From Dyadobacter sp. CY343 (GTDB lineage Bacteria; Bacteroidota; Bacteroidia; Cytophagales; Spirosomataceae), in contig NZ_JAJUXK010000002.1 in assembly GCF_021390335.1 (NCBI RefSeq), forward strand, positions 1 through 64,000: a stretch of 64,000 bases of DNA, written 5' to 3'. Position numbers and translations under genes: made by a program. Each line of letters opens with the position of its first letter. Position 1 is the first letter of the stretch. Positions 27,078 through 35,440 of this stretch are shown here, piece by piece. The notes under the pieces were generated by a model. That model had not been told where the DNA came from. It did no database searches and saw nothing but the letters and a program-made list of their open reading frames with translations.

Positions 27078-27614
27078 ATGCAGAAAATTTTCAGGTTGCT
27101 ATCACTTGTCTTTATTGGTTTCGGTTGTGTAGAACCAACCGACAGTCCGCCCAACGGTGTTGACTTTACCGGTACCGGTTACCGGCCGATTTACTCCTCG
27201 CCGGATGAGCTTGCCAGAATTCAGATTGCGGGAGCGCAGCCCCTGGCTCAACCGGGCAAGATCTACCTTTTTGACCCCTACATTTTTATCAATGAGCTGG
27301 GAAAAGGGATTCATATTATCGACAATAAAGATCCTAAAAACCCTAAAAATCTGTCGTTTATAGCCATTACCGGCAATTACGATATTGCTGTGAAAGGCAA
27401 CTGGCTCTACGCAGACAATGTTTCAAACCTCCTCGTTTTTGATATTACCGATCCACTTTCGCCCAAGCTTTCCAAGACAATCGCCGACGCGATTCCCCAT
27501 AATAACTTTCCGCCTTTTCAGAATGTATATTTCGAATGTGTGGATACCAAAAAAGGCATTGTGTCGGGCTGGGAGAAAGTGCCTATGTCGGCTCAGCCTA
27601 AGTGTTTTAGATAA
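27078..27614 (+). CDS. LVIVD-repeat lipoprotein 1
   Basis: This 178-residue lipoprotein has a signal with Cys17 in GFGCVEP and two LVIVD-type beta-propeller repeats (GIHIIDNKDPKNPKNLSF and LLVFDITDPLSPKL). It is short for a propeller and would give only a few blades. The next gene has the same repeat, so the two may complete each other. I chose the start MQKIFR; a longer frame from 26940 has no leader sense. It is the first gene of a three-gene operon. Confidence 0.78.
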   Translation: MQKIFRLLSLVFIGFGCVEPTDSPPNGVDFTGTGYRPIYSSPDELARIQIAGAQPLAQPGKIYLFDPYIFINELGKGIHIIDNKDPKNPKNLSFIAITGNYDIAVKGNWLYADNVSNLLVFDITDPLSPKLSKTIADAIPHNNFPPFQNVYFECVDTKKGIVSGWEKVPMSAQPKCFR

Positions 27615-27657
27615 GAAATAAATTCTATTCGTTCGTCCGGCATTTTTTATTTTAAAT

Positions 27658-28422
27658 ATGAAAAAAATAATTCCGATCCTTTACCTGGGCCTTGCTGTTC
27701 TGGGGCTCTGCATGATCCTTACCTCCTGCAATGAGGGCAAGGATTCGTCACTCACTCCACAGACTGGTACCGGCGGCTCCATGGCCCGCTTTGCGATCAC
27801 CGGCAACACACTTTATATCGTCTCAAAGCAATCGTTGGAGGTTTATAATATCACCGACGGTGCCAATCCGGTCAAGACGGTCACGAAAGATATGAGTATG
27901 GGGATAGAGACGATTTTTCCTTACAAAAATCACCTTTTCATCGGCGCAAACGACGGGATGTATATTTATAATAACAGTAATCCAGCCAACCCCGCATTGC
28001 TGAGCAAATTCACGCACGTGCAATCCTGCGACCCGGTCGTGGTGCAAAACCAATATGCTTACGTAACCCTGAGAAGTGGCGTGGTTTGCCGGCAGGGCAA
28101 TACGCGCAGCTCGCTGGACATTGTCGATGTGAGCGATCCTTCCAATCCAAAATTGGTTAACTCACAAACCATGTCGTCGCCATACGGGCTGGGCGTTTCG
28201 GGTAACAAGTTATTTGTTTGCGAAGGGGAATTGGGATTGCGGGTCATGGATATTTCCGATCCGGAAAAGGCGGTAGAAACAAAGTTTCACCAGGATATTC
28301 CGGCATACGATGTGATCGTCAGACCAAATCATTTAATCGTAACCGGCCAGAAAGGTCTTTTCCAGTATCAATATGATCAGGCAGACAAATTTGAACTGCT
28401 CAGCAAGATTCCTGTTTTATGA
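27658..28422 (+). CDS. LVIVD-repeat lipoprotein 2
   Basis: The protein has 254 residues, a lipoprotein signal (ILTSC, Cys24) and at least four LVIVD-like blades (LEVYNITDGANPV, MYIYNNSNPANPALLS, LDIVDVSDPSNPKLV, LRVMDISDPEKAVE). These repeats form surface beta-propellers of unknown ligand. It follows the first LVIVD gene by 43 bp, and its stop overlaps the start of the next gene (ATGA), so translation is coupled. Confidence 0.82.
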   Translation: MKKIIPILYLGLAVLGLCMILTSCNEGKDSSLTPQTGTGGSMARFAITGNTLYIVSKQSLEVYNITDGANPVKTVTKDMSMGIETIFPYKNHLFIGANDGMYIYNNSNPANPALLSKFTHVQSCDPVVVQNQYAYVTLRSGVVCRQGNTRSSLDIVDVSDPSNPKLVNSQTMSSPYGLGVSGNKLFVCEGELGLRVMDISDPEKAVETKFHQDIPAYDVIVRPNHLIVTGQKGLFQYQYDQADKFELLSKIPVL

Positions 28423-29111
28423 GAAATAGCTATTTGTTCGTCTTCGCTTTTTGTTTGATCCTTAACCGCGTTTCCGCGCAGGTGGATGCGCAAACTGCCT
28501 CGGACCACGTGATCATCAAATATTCGCCGCTACCTATGTTTGATTTTGACAACACGATCCAGGTCGGGGTCGAAATCCCATTAGGGAAAAGCGGGGTTAC
28601 ATTACAGCAGGATCTGGGTTTTGGTCGGTCCACTTTCAGCGCCTGGTACACCGAATCGGCCAATGTGCCGGATAAAACTACTTACAAAAGCAGGACCACG
28701 CTGAGATATTACTATTTTACGAAGCGGCGCGTAAGGGGATATTTTGGCGGTGAGTTTATGTTCAAACAGGTTGTGTACCGGCAAAATCAATGGGTAGGAA
28801 TGGACTGCTCGGGTTTTGGCGGCTGCGGCTATTTCGAAAATAAGGATGTCCGCATTGCGCGGGTAGTAGGCGCGGGGCACGGAAAAATCGGCTGGCAATT
28901 TTATTTTCCCAGCCGGCTCACGATGGATCTTTTCGCCGGGATGGGAATGCGGAGTATTAAGGTACGGACATTGACACCCGGCCTGAACGATGCATTTGTA
29001 AGAGGTCCGGATGAATTCTGGGCATCCTCAACACCAGGCACGCGCGATTTTGTGCCGAGCCTGGTGTTGGGATTCCACCTGGGTATTGTGCTTGGGAAAT
29101 TTGAAGATTGA
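28419..29111 (+). CDS. outer-membrane beta-barrel-like protein
   Basis: This 230-residue exported protein has a signal peptide of about 20 residues ending VSAQ. Alternating strands with Gly and aromatic residues (FGGEFMFKQVVYRQNQW, IGWQFYFPSRLTMDLFAGMGMRSI) fit a small barrel such as those annotated DUF3575. The final phrase SLVLGFHLGIVLGKF is a typical last strand. It overlaps the preceding LVIVD gene by 4 bp, which suggests the lipoproteins and this barrel form one surface complex. Ligand unknown. Confidence 0.72.
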   Translation: MRNSYLFVFAFCLILNRVSAQVDAQTASDHVIIKYSPLPMFDFDNTIQVGVEIPLGKSGVTLQQDLGFGRSTFSAWYTESANVPDKTTYKSRTTLRYYYFTKRRVRGYFGGEFMFKQVVYRQNQWVGMDCSGFGGCGYFENKDVRIARVVGAGHGKIGWQFYFPSRLTMDLFAGMGMRSIKVRTLTPGLNDAFVRGPDEFWASSTPGTRDFVPSLVLGFHLGIVLGKFED

Positions 29112-29117
29112 TATGAC

Positions 29118-29684
29118 CTAGCTTCCCGAGTTCGCTTTTTTACCTGCGCTGTATTTCTTCTCCGCAGTTTTGGCTTTCTCGAAATCCAGAACAACACCAT
29201 TAATGCAATAGCGAAGACCGGTAGGAGGCGGGCCGTCGTCGAAAACGTGTCCCAAATGCGACTTGCAGCGACCGCACATTACCTCGATCCGTTGCATTCC
29301 GTGGCTGTTGTCTTTTGCTTCAATGATCGATTTTTTGTTGATCGGTTCAAAGAAACTAGGCCAGCCACAACCGCTTTCATATTTCGCATCACTTTTGAAA
29401 AGGGCATTTCCGCAAACCGCGCAATAGAAGGTTCCGATCTCTTTGGAATGCTCATATTCGCTGGTAAATGGTCTTTCCGTTCCTTTCAGCCGCGCTACTT
29501 CATACACTTCCGGTGAAAGTACCTTCTGCCAGTCCTGATTACTTTTATTGACGGGAGCTGAATCGGTCCGCGAATACTCTGTCGCTTTTTTCTGGTCCGT
29601 TTGTTTGGAGGCCGACTGTCCGTAGCAGTTTTGAAGCAACAGCATCAACATCACCGAAACCGCTAGCACTACTGTATTTTTCAT
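29118..29684 (-). CDS. msrB: peptide-methionine (R)-S-oxide reductase, exported
   Basis: MsrB (188 residues) reduces the R form of methionine sulfoxide in proteins using thioredoxin-type donors. Two zinc-binding Cys pairs appear as CAVCGNALF and CGRCKSHLGHVF, with CGWPSF between. The catalytic Cys is in RYCINGVVLDF (C160). A leader at the N-terminus with LLQNC looks like a lipoprotein signal, so it should work in the periplasm or on the outer membrane. It begins a minus-strand group that also contains bshB1 and trxB. Confidence 0.92.
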   Translation of the reverse strand: MKNTVVLAVSVMLMLLLQNCYGQSASKQTDQKKATEYSRTDSAPVNKSNQDWQKVLSPEVYEVARLKGTERPFTSEYEHSKEIGTFYCAVCGNALFKSDAKYESGCGWPSFFEPINKKSIIEAKDNSHGMQRIEVMCGRCKSHLGHVFDDGPPPTGLRYCINGVVLDFEKAKTAEKKYSAGKKANSGS

Positions 29685-29777
29685 ATTTGTTGATTTTGAT
29701 TTTCCTTATATACGATGAAACGCCGCCCGTAGTTGACTTTGGCCAATACTATTGCAACAATTTTATCGGCGAAAAAG

Positions 29778-30506
29778 TCAAATGAATACGGAAAGATCTT
29801 TCACACCCAGCATTCTCGCATTGGTAAATCCTTCACCGAACGTTACCCCAACTGCGTGTCCCATTTCGCGGGCGCGGGCAGTGATGAATTCGAGGAACTC
29901 GGGTGTGGAAATATAGCTTTGCGGCTCGCCTTCCCCTCTATATTCGGGAATGTGAAACTGACTTTTGAATGCCCGCACAGCTTCAATTTTCTGATCGTGA
30001 AATGCGGTTATATCAACCACAAAATCAGGCTTTATATACCTGTCCTGCACTGCATGAAAGACTTGTCTCGGCCGCCAGGCTTCCTGTTCATTACCCAATG
30101 CATCATAAGTCTTCACCATTCTCAAACCAGAATAGAAACAACTGTCCGAAACCAGCTTACCGCCACGCCCATGATCTGGGTGCCGGTCGTCGATCGAATT
30201 GGTGATGACGATATCGGGCTGATATTTCCGGATAAATGGGATGATTGCCTTCTGATGTTCCTCGTCGTTTCGGAAAAAACCGTCAGCCAAACCCACGTTT
30301 TCCCTGACGGAAACGCCCAGGATAGCCGCAGCGTTTTTTCCTTCCTGAATCCGGCCTTCGGGTGTTCCCCGCGTGCCAAGCTCGCCACGGGTCAGGTCAA
30401 TAATACCTACTGTTTTTCCCAAAGCGATTTGAGACAAAAGCGTACCGGCACAACACAGCTCCACGTCGTCTGGGTGGGCTGTGATGGCTAAAATATCCAG
30501 TTTCAT
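29778..30506 (-). CDS. bshB1: bacillithiol biosynthesis deacetylase
   Basis: This 242-residue PIG-L-family zinc deacetylase removes the acetyl group from GlcNAc-malate, the second step in making bacillithiol. The zinc motif AHPDD occupies residues 10-14, with the third ligand in DDRHPDHGRGG (H112). The segment VGIIDLTRGELGTRGTPE and the C-terminal GHAVGVTFGEGF are typical of BshB1 rather than mycothiol MshB. Stop to next start is 8 bp, so it is cotranscribed with the LysM/M23 gene upstream of it. Confidence 0.9.
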   Translation of the reverse strand: MKLDILAITAHPDDVELCCAGTLLSQIALGKTVGIIDLTRGELGTRGTPEGRIQEGKNAAAILGVSVRENVGLADGFFRNDEEHQKAIIPFIRKYQPDIVITNSIDDRHPDHGRGGKLVSDSCFYSGLRMVKTYDALGNEQEAWRPRQVFHAVQDRYIKPDFVVDITAFHDQKIEAVRAFKSQFHIPEYRGEGEPQSYISTPEFLEFITARAREMGHAVGVTFGEGFTNARMLGVKDLSVFI

Positions 30507-30514
30507 AGTTGAGG

Positions 30515-31594
30515 TTATTTAATGCGGAGTTTCTGGCCGATCCGTAATGTAGCCCGCGCTGACATCCTATTCCGGCGTGCTATGGATGAAATGCTCACAC
30601 CATAACGGTCTGCGATCGCGCCGAGGGTATCACCCGGACGTACTTTGTGAAGTACCGAGCGACTATAAGCAACAGGCGCCGCATCGCCTGACGCAAATTC
30701 ACTTTTATTTGACTTACCACGTAAATGATTCCAAACGCTGCTTGTCAGCGTGAAGTGATCGGATTTGATCGTTTTATTATCCCAATCAAAAATATATCTT
30801 GGGTCGAAAGGGTTACCCTCATACCTGTTTTCATAATGCAAATGCGAGCCCGAACTCCGGCCGGTATTTCCTCCCAATCCAATCATTTCTCCCGCTTTTA
30901 CCATCTGACCCGATTCAACCGATTGTTTCGATAAGTGGCCGTAAAGGGTTTCCAGACCATTATAATGCCTGATCACAATAAAGCGCCCGTAGCCAGATCC
31001 GTCCCAGGCTACAATACGGACCATTCCGTCAAAAGTACTGCGGACCGTATCACCCGTTTCCAGGTCAAGATCGGTTCCGTTGTGCCACCTTCCCCACCTG
31101 TAACTGAAATGCGAAGTGGTCGGAGTTTTCTCCATCGGCGTGGCCCATTTACGGTTCAGCGCTTCATTATATAAAGTAAGATCAACCGGTTCGTCAAATT
31201 CCAGCGGGTTCAAACCATAAGGATTGATCGTGCGCGCGTCCCAGATCACATAGTATTCGGCAGCTTTTACCCATTCGTCTCCAACTTGCAATGAATCAAC
31301 TACCTCCACTACTTCGGTATCTCCTTCGTCGATGGTAGTTGTATCTTCATTGACTGTTGGATTGAGTGGTTTTACGGGTTCAAACTGGTTTTGAAATCTC
31401 AGGTTGGAAGTTTCTACCTCGTATTCATCCTCAGGCTGAGGAACGGCAGTTTTGCTTACAGGTCCTTCGTTGGCGTTGTTTCCGGACTGGTTAATTTTTG
31501 GGTTTCTTCTAAATTTACCTCGCTCTTGGGCTTGCGTGTTCCATGAAATCAAACACACCATCACTAGCAAACTTACAATAAGCTTTACTTTCAT
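30515..31594 (-). CDS. M23 peptidase with C-terminal LysM domain
   Basis: The 359-residue cell-wall protein has a signal peptide (about 1-22), an acidic linker (70-105), an M23/LytM domain (about 165-285) with zinc motifs HNGTDLDLETGD and GSHLHYENR, and a LysM domain at the end (about 312-358, HKVRPGDTLGAIADRYGVS). It should bind peptidoglycan and cut peptide cross-links, or activate amidases. Asn-Gly-Thr follows the first His, as in active members. I chose MKVKLIV as the start; upstream residues do not fit a leader. It lies between trxB and bshB1, and a hairpin stands in the trxB gap. Confidence 0.88.
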   Translation of the reverse strand: MKVKLIVSLLVMVCLISWNTQAQERGKFRRNPKINQSGNNANEGPVSKTAVPQPEDEYEVETSNLRFQNQFEPVKPLNPTVNEDTTTIDEGDTEVVEVVDSLQVGDEWVKAAEYYVIWDARTINPYGLNPLEFDEPVDLTLYNEALNRKWATPMEKTPTTSHFSYRWGRWHNGTDLDLETGDTVRSTFDGMVRIVAWDGSGYGRFIVIRHYNGLETLYGHLSKQSVESGQMVKAGEMIGLGGNTGRSSGSHLHYENRYEGNPFDPRYIFDWDNKTIKSDHFTLTSSVWNHLRGKSNKSEFASGDAAPVAYSRSVLHKVRPGDTLGAIADRYGVSISSIARRNRMSARATLRIGQKLRIK

Positions 31595-31607
31595 ACTTAA
31601 AATGGGG

Positions 31608-31643
31608 CAGACTACACGCAAACGGAATAATGCGTGTAGTCTG
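31608..31643 (-). terminator. hairpin after trxB
   Basis: The 13-base perfect arms CAGACTACACGCA and TGCGTGTAGTCTG have a 10-base loop. Read on the minus strand, the hairpin is followed by CCCCATTTT, so it may end trxB transcription. It stands only 14 bp before the next start, which may also influence translation of the M23 gene. Confidence 0.7.
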
Positions 31644-31670
31644 GTTAAATTTTAGGGGTTGGGCAAATAA

Positions 31671-32633
31671 TTAAGCTGTTGTTTCCTCGATAATCTCTTC
31701 CACTTCTCTTTCCATCAAAAATCTTTCAGCATCAAGGGCCGCCATACAGCCGGTACCGGCTGCGGTAATTGCTTGTCTGTAAACATTATCCTGCGCATCA
31801 CCACAAGCGAAAACGCCTTTGATATTCGTGCATGAACTTCCTTTTACTGTCTGAATATAGCCGGTTTCGTCCATATGCAGGTATCCTTTGAAGATATCCG
31901 TATTAGGTTTGTGACCGATTGCTACAAAGAAACCAGTTACGTCCAGAAGTTGCTCCTCGCCGGTTTTATTATTTTTAACTAAAACTGATTCAAGACCTTC
32001 GTCTCCGTTCAGTTTAACGGTTTCTGTATTCCACAAAATCTCGATGTTAGGGAGCATTTCAACCCTTTTCTGCATGATCTTTGAAGCGCGCATTTCGTCG
32101 CGGCGCACCAGCAGGTATACTTTCCTGCATAATTTGGCAAGATAGCTGGCTTCTTCGGCAGCAGTATCTCCTGCGCCTACCACAACCACATCCTGACCCC
32201 GGAAAAAGAAACCGTCGCAAACCGCGCAGGCAGAAACTCCTCTTCCGTTCAGCCTGTCTTCGCCTTCAATACCCAGCCACTTGGCCGAGGCACCGGTCGA
32301 AACGATTACTGAATCGGCTGTAATTTCATGTTTGTTGTCGATGATAACCTTGTGAGGATAAGATGTAAAATCCACCTCAGTGGCCATTCCGTAACGGATA
32401 TCCGTACCGAATCTCTTAGCCTGTTTCTCGAAATTGATCATCATTTCAGGCCCGGTAATACCGTCGGGATAACCCGGATAATTATCAACCTCGGTCGTAA
32501 TAGTAAGCTGGCCGCCCGGCTGGGCGCCTTGGTAAAGTACAGGATTCAAACCTGCTCTGGCTGCATATATGGCGGCGGTGTAACCGGCAGGGCCGGAGCC
32601 GATAATTAAGCAGGAAACTTTCTCAGATGACAT
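31671..32633 (-). CDS. trxB: thioredoxin reductase
   Basis: TrxB (320 residues) is an NADPH-dependent FAD enzyme that reduces thioredoxin in the cytoplasm. It has the FAD-binding GSGPAGYTAA (about 12-21), the redox CAVC (C136, C139), the NADPH-binding GAGDTAAEEASYLA and the C-terminal FAD motif GVFACGDAQD. I chose MSSEKVS as the start; the frame continues upstream for 32 more codons without sense. Reduced thioredoxin would feed MsrB, whose gene is 2 kb further on the same strand. Confidence 0.95.
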   Translation of the reverse strand: MSSEKVSCLIIGSGPAGYTAAIYAARAGLNPVLYQGAQPGGQLTITTEVDNYPGYPDGITGPEMMINFEKQAKRFGTDIRYGMATEVDFTSYPHKVIIDNKHEITADSVIVSTGASAKWLGIEGEDRLNGRGVSACAVCDGFFFRGQDVVVVGAGDTAAEEASYLAKLCRKVYLLVRRDEMRASKIMQKRVEMLPNIEILWNTETVKLNGDEGLESVLVKNNKTGEEQLLDVTGFFVAIGHKPNTDIFKGYLHMDETGYIQTVKGSSCTNIKGVFACGDAQDNVYRQAITAAGTGCMAALDAERFLMEREVEEIIEETTA

Positions 32634-32792
32634 GGATAACGATAACTTAGGTAAATGACGCGTGTTAAATCTTCTTGAAAACAGATCGAAAACAGGAGTG
32701 TGCGAATTGGAGAAATGCCATTCAGGCATTCAATAACTACAACAAAGGCAGATGGACAAAAGTGCGAAATTTAAGCCCTTTATGCAAGTTTA

Positions 32793-34694
32793 TCAGAGTA
32801 TCCGCCACTCTATCCGCCTGTTTCTCTGACGGTTTTCATCCGAATCATTACCTGCAACCGGCTTGGTTTCACCGTATCCCCGCGAAGAAATGCGCTCGGT
32901 GGCAATGCCTGATTTGTGCAAATATTCCTGAACCGATTGCGCCCGTCTCCTGGACAGCTCCATATTTTCTCCGTCAGACCCCACATCATCGGTATGCCCG
33001 GAAATTTCGATTTTGATCGACTTGTTTCTCGTCAGGAAGTCGGCCATTTTATCAAGTTCCACCTTCGACTTTTCGTCCAGCTCATATTTGCCGGTTTGGA
33101 AAAAGATGTTGTTCAAGACCTCAGCGCGATCCTTTTCAATCGCTTCCAAAGGAATTTCCAGGTCTACAAAAGACACCGAGTCACTGACCGAAAACGAGAG
33201 GCTTTTGAAAAGGTAACCTGCTTTGGAAACATAAAATGCGTATTCGCCGCCTTTGTTTAGGACCGTCAAAAAAGAGCCCGTTTTACTGTCAGAGGAAAAG
33301 GCGCCTACTTTTTGTTGTGTTTTGAGGTCAAAAAGGTCGATTTCCGAAGCCAGCGGCCGACCCGTTTTTTTATCTGTGACTTTGCCTTTTGCGTAGCGCG
33401 CGGGCACAATGATATTCTGTAACGATTCGGGCACTTCGAAACTGTAAAGCAGCGAGCGGCCTTTGCCTCGGTCGGAAGTATCGTCGGTATAATAGGCAGT
33501 GCGGCCGTCGGAAGCGATGAAAAGCCCAACCTGCTCGGATGCGGTATTAATAGGATACCCCAGGTTTTTCGCCGCCGACCAGACCGTATCAATTTTTTGA
33601 GAAACAAATATGTCAAATCCGCCCATTCCAGGCAGCCCATTTGAAGCATAAAACAAAGTGCGGCCGTTGGCGTGAATGAATGGTGCATTCTCATCGTCGG
33701 ACGTATTGATAGCGGGCCCCAGGTTTTTCGGCGCGCCCCATTGCCTTTTTTCATCCAGAACACTCACCCAAATATCCCGCTTCCCCTGCCCGTCTTTCCG
33801 CTCGGAGGCGAAATACAAGGTATGTCCGTCGGCTGACAACGATGGTTGCGATTCCCAGTCGCGGGTATTGACCTGCTGTCCAAGATTCACAGGCGCACTC
33901 CAATCGGAACCCTCTTTTTGGGAAATATAAAGGTCGCAGCTACCATAGCCGTCGGGTCGGTTACAGGCTGTGAAAACCAGCGTTCTTCCGTCGGCGGAAA
34001 CACTGCACGTTCCTTCGTTATTAATGGTATTGATAGCAGGAGAAATTTCTTCGGGCGTATCCCAGCTGTCTTTTGAGCGCCTGGAAATGTAAATATTCTC
34101 GTCCCTGTTTTCGGTTAATCCGGTGAATATGAGCGTTTCATTGTCCGCTGTCATAGCCGGAAAATACTGTGTGCGCAGGAAATTGACAGTATCGCCCATT
34201 GATCTTTTCTCAATATTCAAAGGACTTTTGATCGCCTCGCGGGCAAATTTGGAAGATATAATAGATTTCTCCGCCAGGCGAGAGAGGCTGGATTTAGGAG
34301 GAAATAACTTGAATGCGTTCTCAAAAAAAACCTGAGCGGAATCGTACCGCTCAGATTGGAAGTAATATCTGCCCAGCCACTGGAACGCCGTCGCAGATTG
34401 TGGGGCGTCGGGTTTTATGGAAACAGCGGCAGTGTAATATTTTTTGGTGAGATCGGCATTGCGCTGCAAATCGTAGATCTGCGCCAGCCGCATATTGGTA
34501 TCGTAGCTTTTTGGGTTTTCAGCCAGTACTTTTTCAAAAAGAATGATCGCCTCTCCCAGTTGCCGCTCCTGCCACGCTTTTTGAGCTTTATCAAAATTCT
34601 CGCGCCCCTTTTTAGACAATGTTGTTTCTTGTGCTACAAGGGAATATGATGCTGTGAAACAAAAAAGGATTACGAAAAAAACGGCCCGTCGCAT
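32793..34694 (-). CDS. PorE-like TPR/PD40/OmpA envelope protein
   Basis: The 633-residue protein has the domain order of the T9SS component PorE: signal peptide (1-21), TPR helices (about 28-135), a PD40/WD40-like propeller (about 180-420, repeated blades such as FASERKDGQGKRDIWVS and FYASNGLPGMGGFDIFVS), a carboxypeptidase-regulatory-like domain (about 430-510) and a C-terminal OmpA domain (525-633, ISGHTDDVGSDGEN, NRRIEWRI). It would anchor to peptidoglycan. Unlike PorE it has no lipobox, and Bacteroidota keep several paralogues of this layout, so a T9SS role is only possible. Its start overlaps the queE stop (TAATG). Confidence 0.8.
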   Translation of the reverse strand: MRRAVFFVILFCFTASYSLVAQETTLSKKGRENFDKAQKAWQERQLGEAIILFEKVLAENPKSYDTNMRLAQIYDLQRNADLTKKYYTAAVSIKPDAPQSATAFQWLGRYYFQSERYDSAQVFFENAFKLFPPKSSLSRLAEKSIISSKFAREAIKSPLNIEKRSMGDTVNFLRTQYFPAMTADNETLIFTGLTENRDENIYISRRSKDSWDTPEEISPAINTINNEGTCSVSADGRTLVFTACNRPDGYGSCDLYISQKEGSDWSAPVNLGQQVNTRDWESQPSLSADGHTLYFASERKDGQGKRDIWVSVLDEKRQWGAPKNLGPAINTSDDENAPFIHANGRTLFYASNGLPGMGGFDIFVSQKIDTVWSAAKNLGYPINTASEQVGLFIASDGRTAYYTDDTSDRGKGRSLLYSFEVPESLQNIIVPARYAKGKVTDKKTGRPLASEIDLFDLKTQQKVGAFSSDSKTGSFLTVLNKGGEYAFYVSKAGYLFKSLSFSVSDSVSFVDLEIPLEAIEKDRAEVLNNIFFQTGKYELDEKSKVELDKMADFLTRNKSIKIEISGHTDDVGSDGENMELSRRRAQSVQEYLHKSGIATERISSRGYGETKPVAGNDSDENRQRNRRIEWRIL

Positions 34695-35320
34695 TATGGA
34701 ATGTTCATAAACTTATGGGTTTGTAACGACATTTTCCATTTCGGATTGTCTTTGATATAGTCAATAATCAAAGGCAGCATTACATCGTGCTTACTCCATT
34801 CGGGCTGCATCAGCAGCGTGCAACGGTCGGATACCAGCGCGGCGTGCTCTTCTGCGAAATCGAAATCACTTTTGTTGTAGATAATCGCTTTCAGCTCGTC
34901 GGCGTGGCGGTAGATATCCGGGTGCGGCGTTTTGAATTTTTTGGGTGAAAAACAAACCCAGTCCCAATGCCCGGTAAACGGATAAACGCCCGAGGTTTCG
35001 ATATTGGTTTTAAACCCGGCCTGCTGTAATGCGCCGGTCAGTTTGTCCAGATTGTACATTAGCGGCTCGCCTCCGGTAATAACGGCCAGGCGGCCCGGGT
35101 ACTGCAATGCACCATTCACAATCGAGTCAATGGAAAATCTGGGGTGCAGATTAGCGTCCCACGATTCTTTCACATCACACCAGTGGCAGCCCACCTCACA
35201 GCCGCCCAGGCGGATAAAATAGGCGGCGCGCCCACTATGCTGCCCCTCGCCCTGCAAAGTGTAAAAAGCCTCCATCACCGGAAGCGTAGTGGTTTCAATA
35301 GGTAAAGTCTCAGTTAACAT
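34694..35320 (-). CDS. queE: 7-carboxy-7-deazaguanine synthase
   Basis: QueE (208 residues) is a radical-SAM enzyme that turns carboxy-tetrahydropterin into 7-carboxy-7-deazaguanine on the queuosine pathway. The cluster motif CEVGCHWC supplies C41, C45 and C48, and the sequence GGEPLMYN carries the SAM-binding loop. The N-terminal FYTLQGEGQHSGRAAYFIRL is diagnostic of QueE. I took MLTETL as the start, 5 codons inside the longer frame. Its stop shares a base with the following start, so the PorE-like gene is translationally coupled to it, an odd pairing of tRNA modification with an envelope protein. Confidence 0.9.
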   Translation of the reverse strand: MLTETLPIETTTLPVMEAFYTLQGEGQHSGRAAYFIRLGGCEVGCHWCDVKESWDANLHPRFSIDSIVNGALQYPGRLAVITGGEPLMYNLDKLTGALQQAGFKTNIETSGVYPFTGHWDWVCFSPKKFKTPHPDIYRHADELKAIIYNKSDFDFAEEHAALVSDRCTLLMQPEWSKHDVMLPLIIDYIKDNPKWKMSLQTHKFMNIP

Positions 35321-35440
35321 TTTGCAAAGATACAAAAATCGAAACAGCCGTTTTATGTTAAACCCGCCAGTAGATTGTGTTGATATATAAGCGCTTTATT
35401 TTAAGTTTGTTACGTGCCCCTATTAAAACTATCAACGTTC

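Noticed and set aside
29733..30491. 252-codon plus-strand frame opposite bshB1
   Set aside because: It is the mirror of a clear bshB1 gene; composition (many His, Cys, Arg) is typical of an antisense frame.
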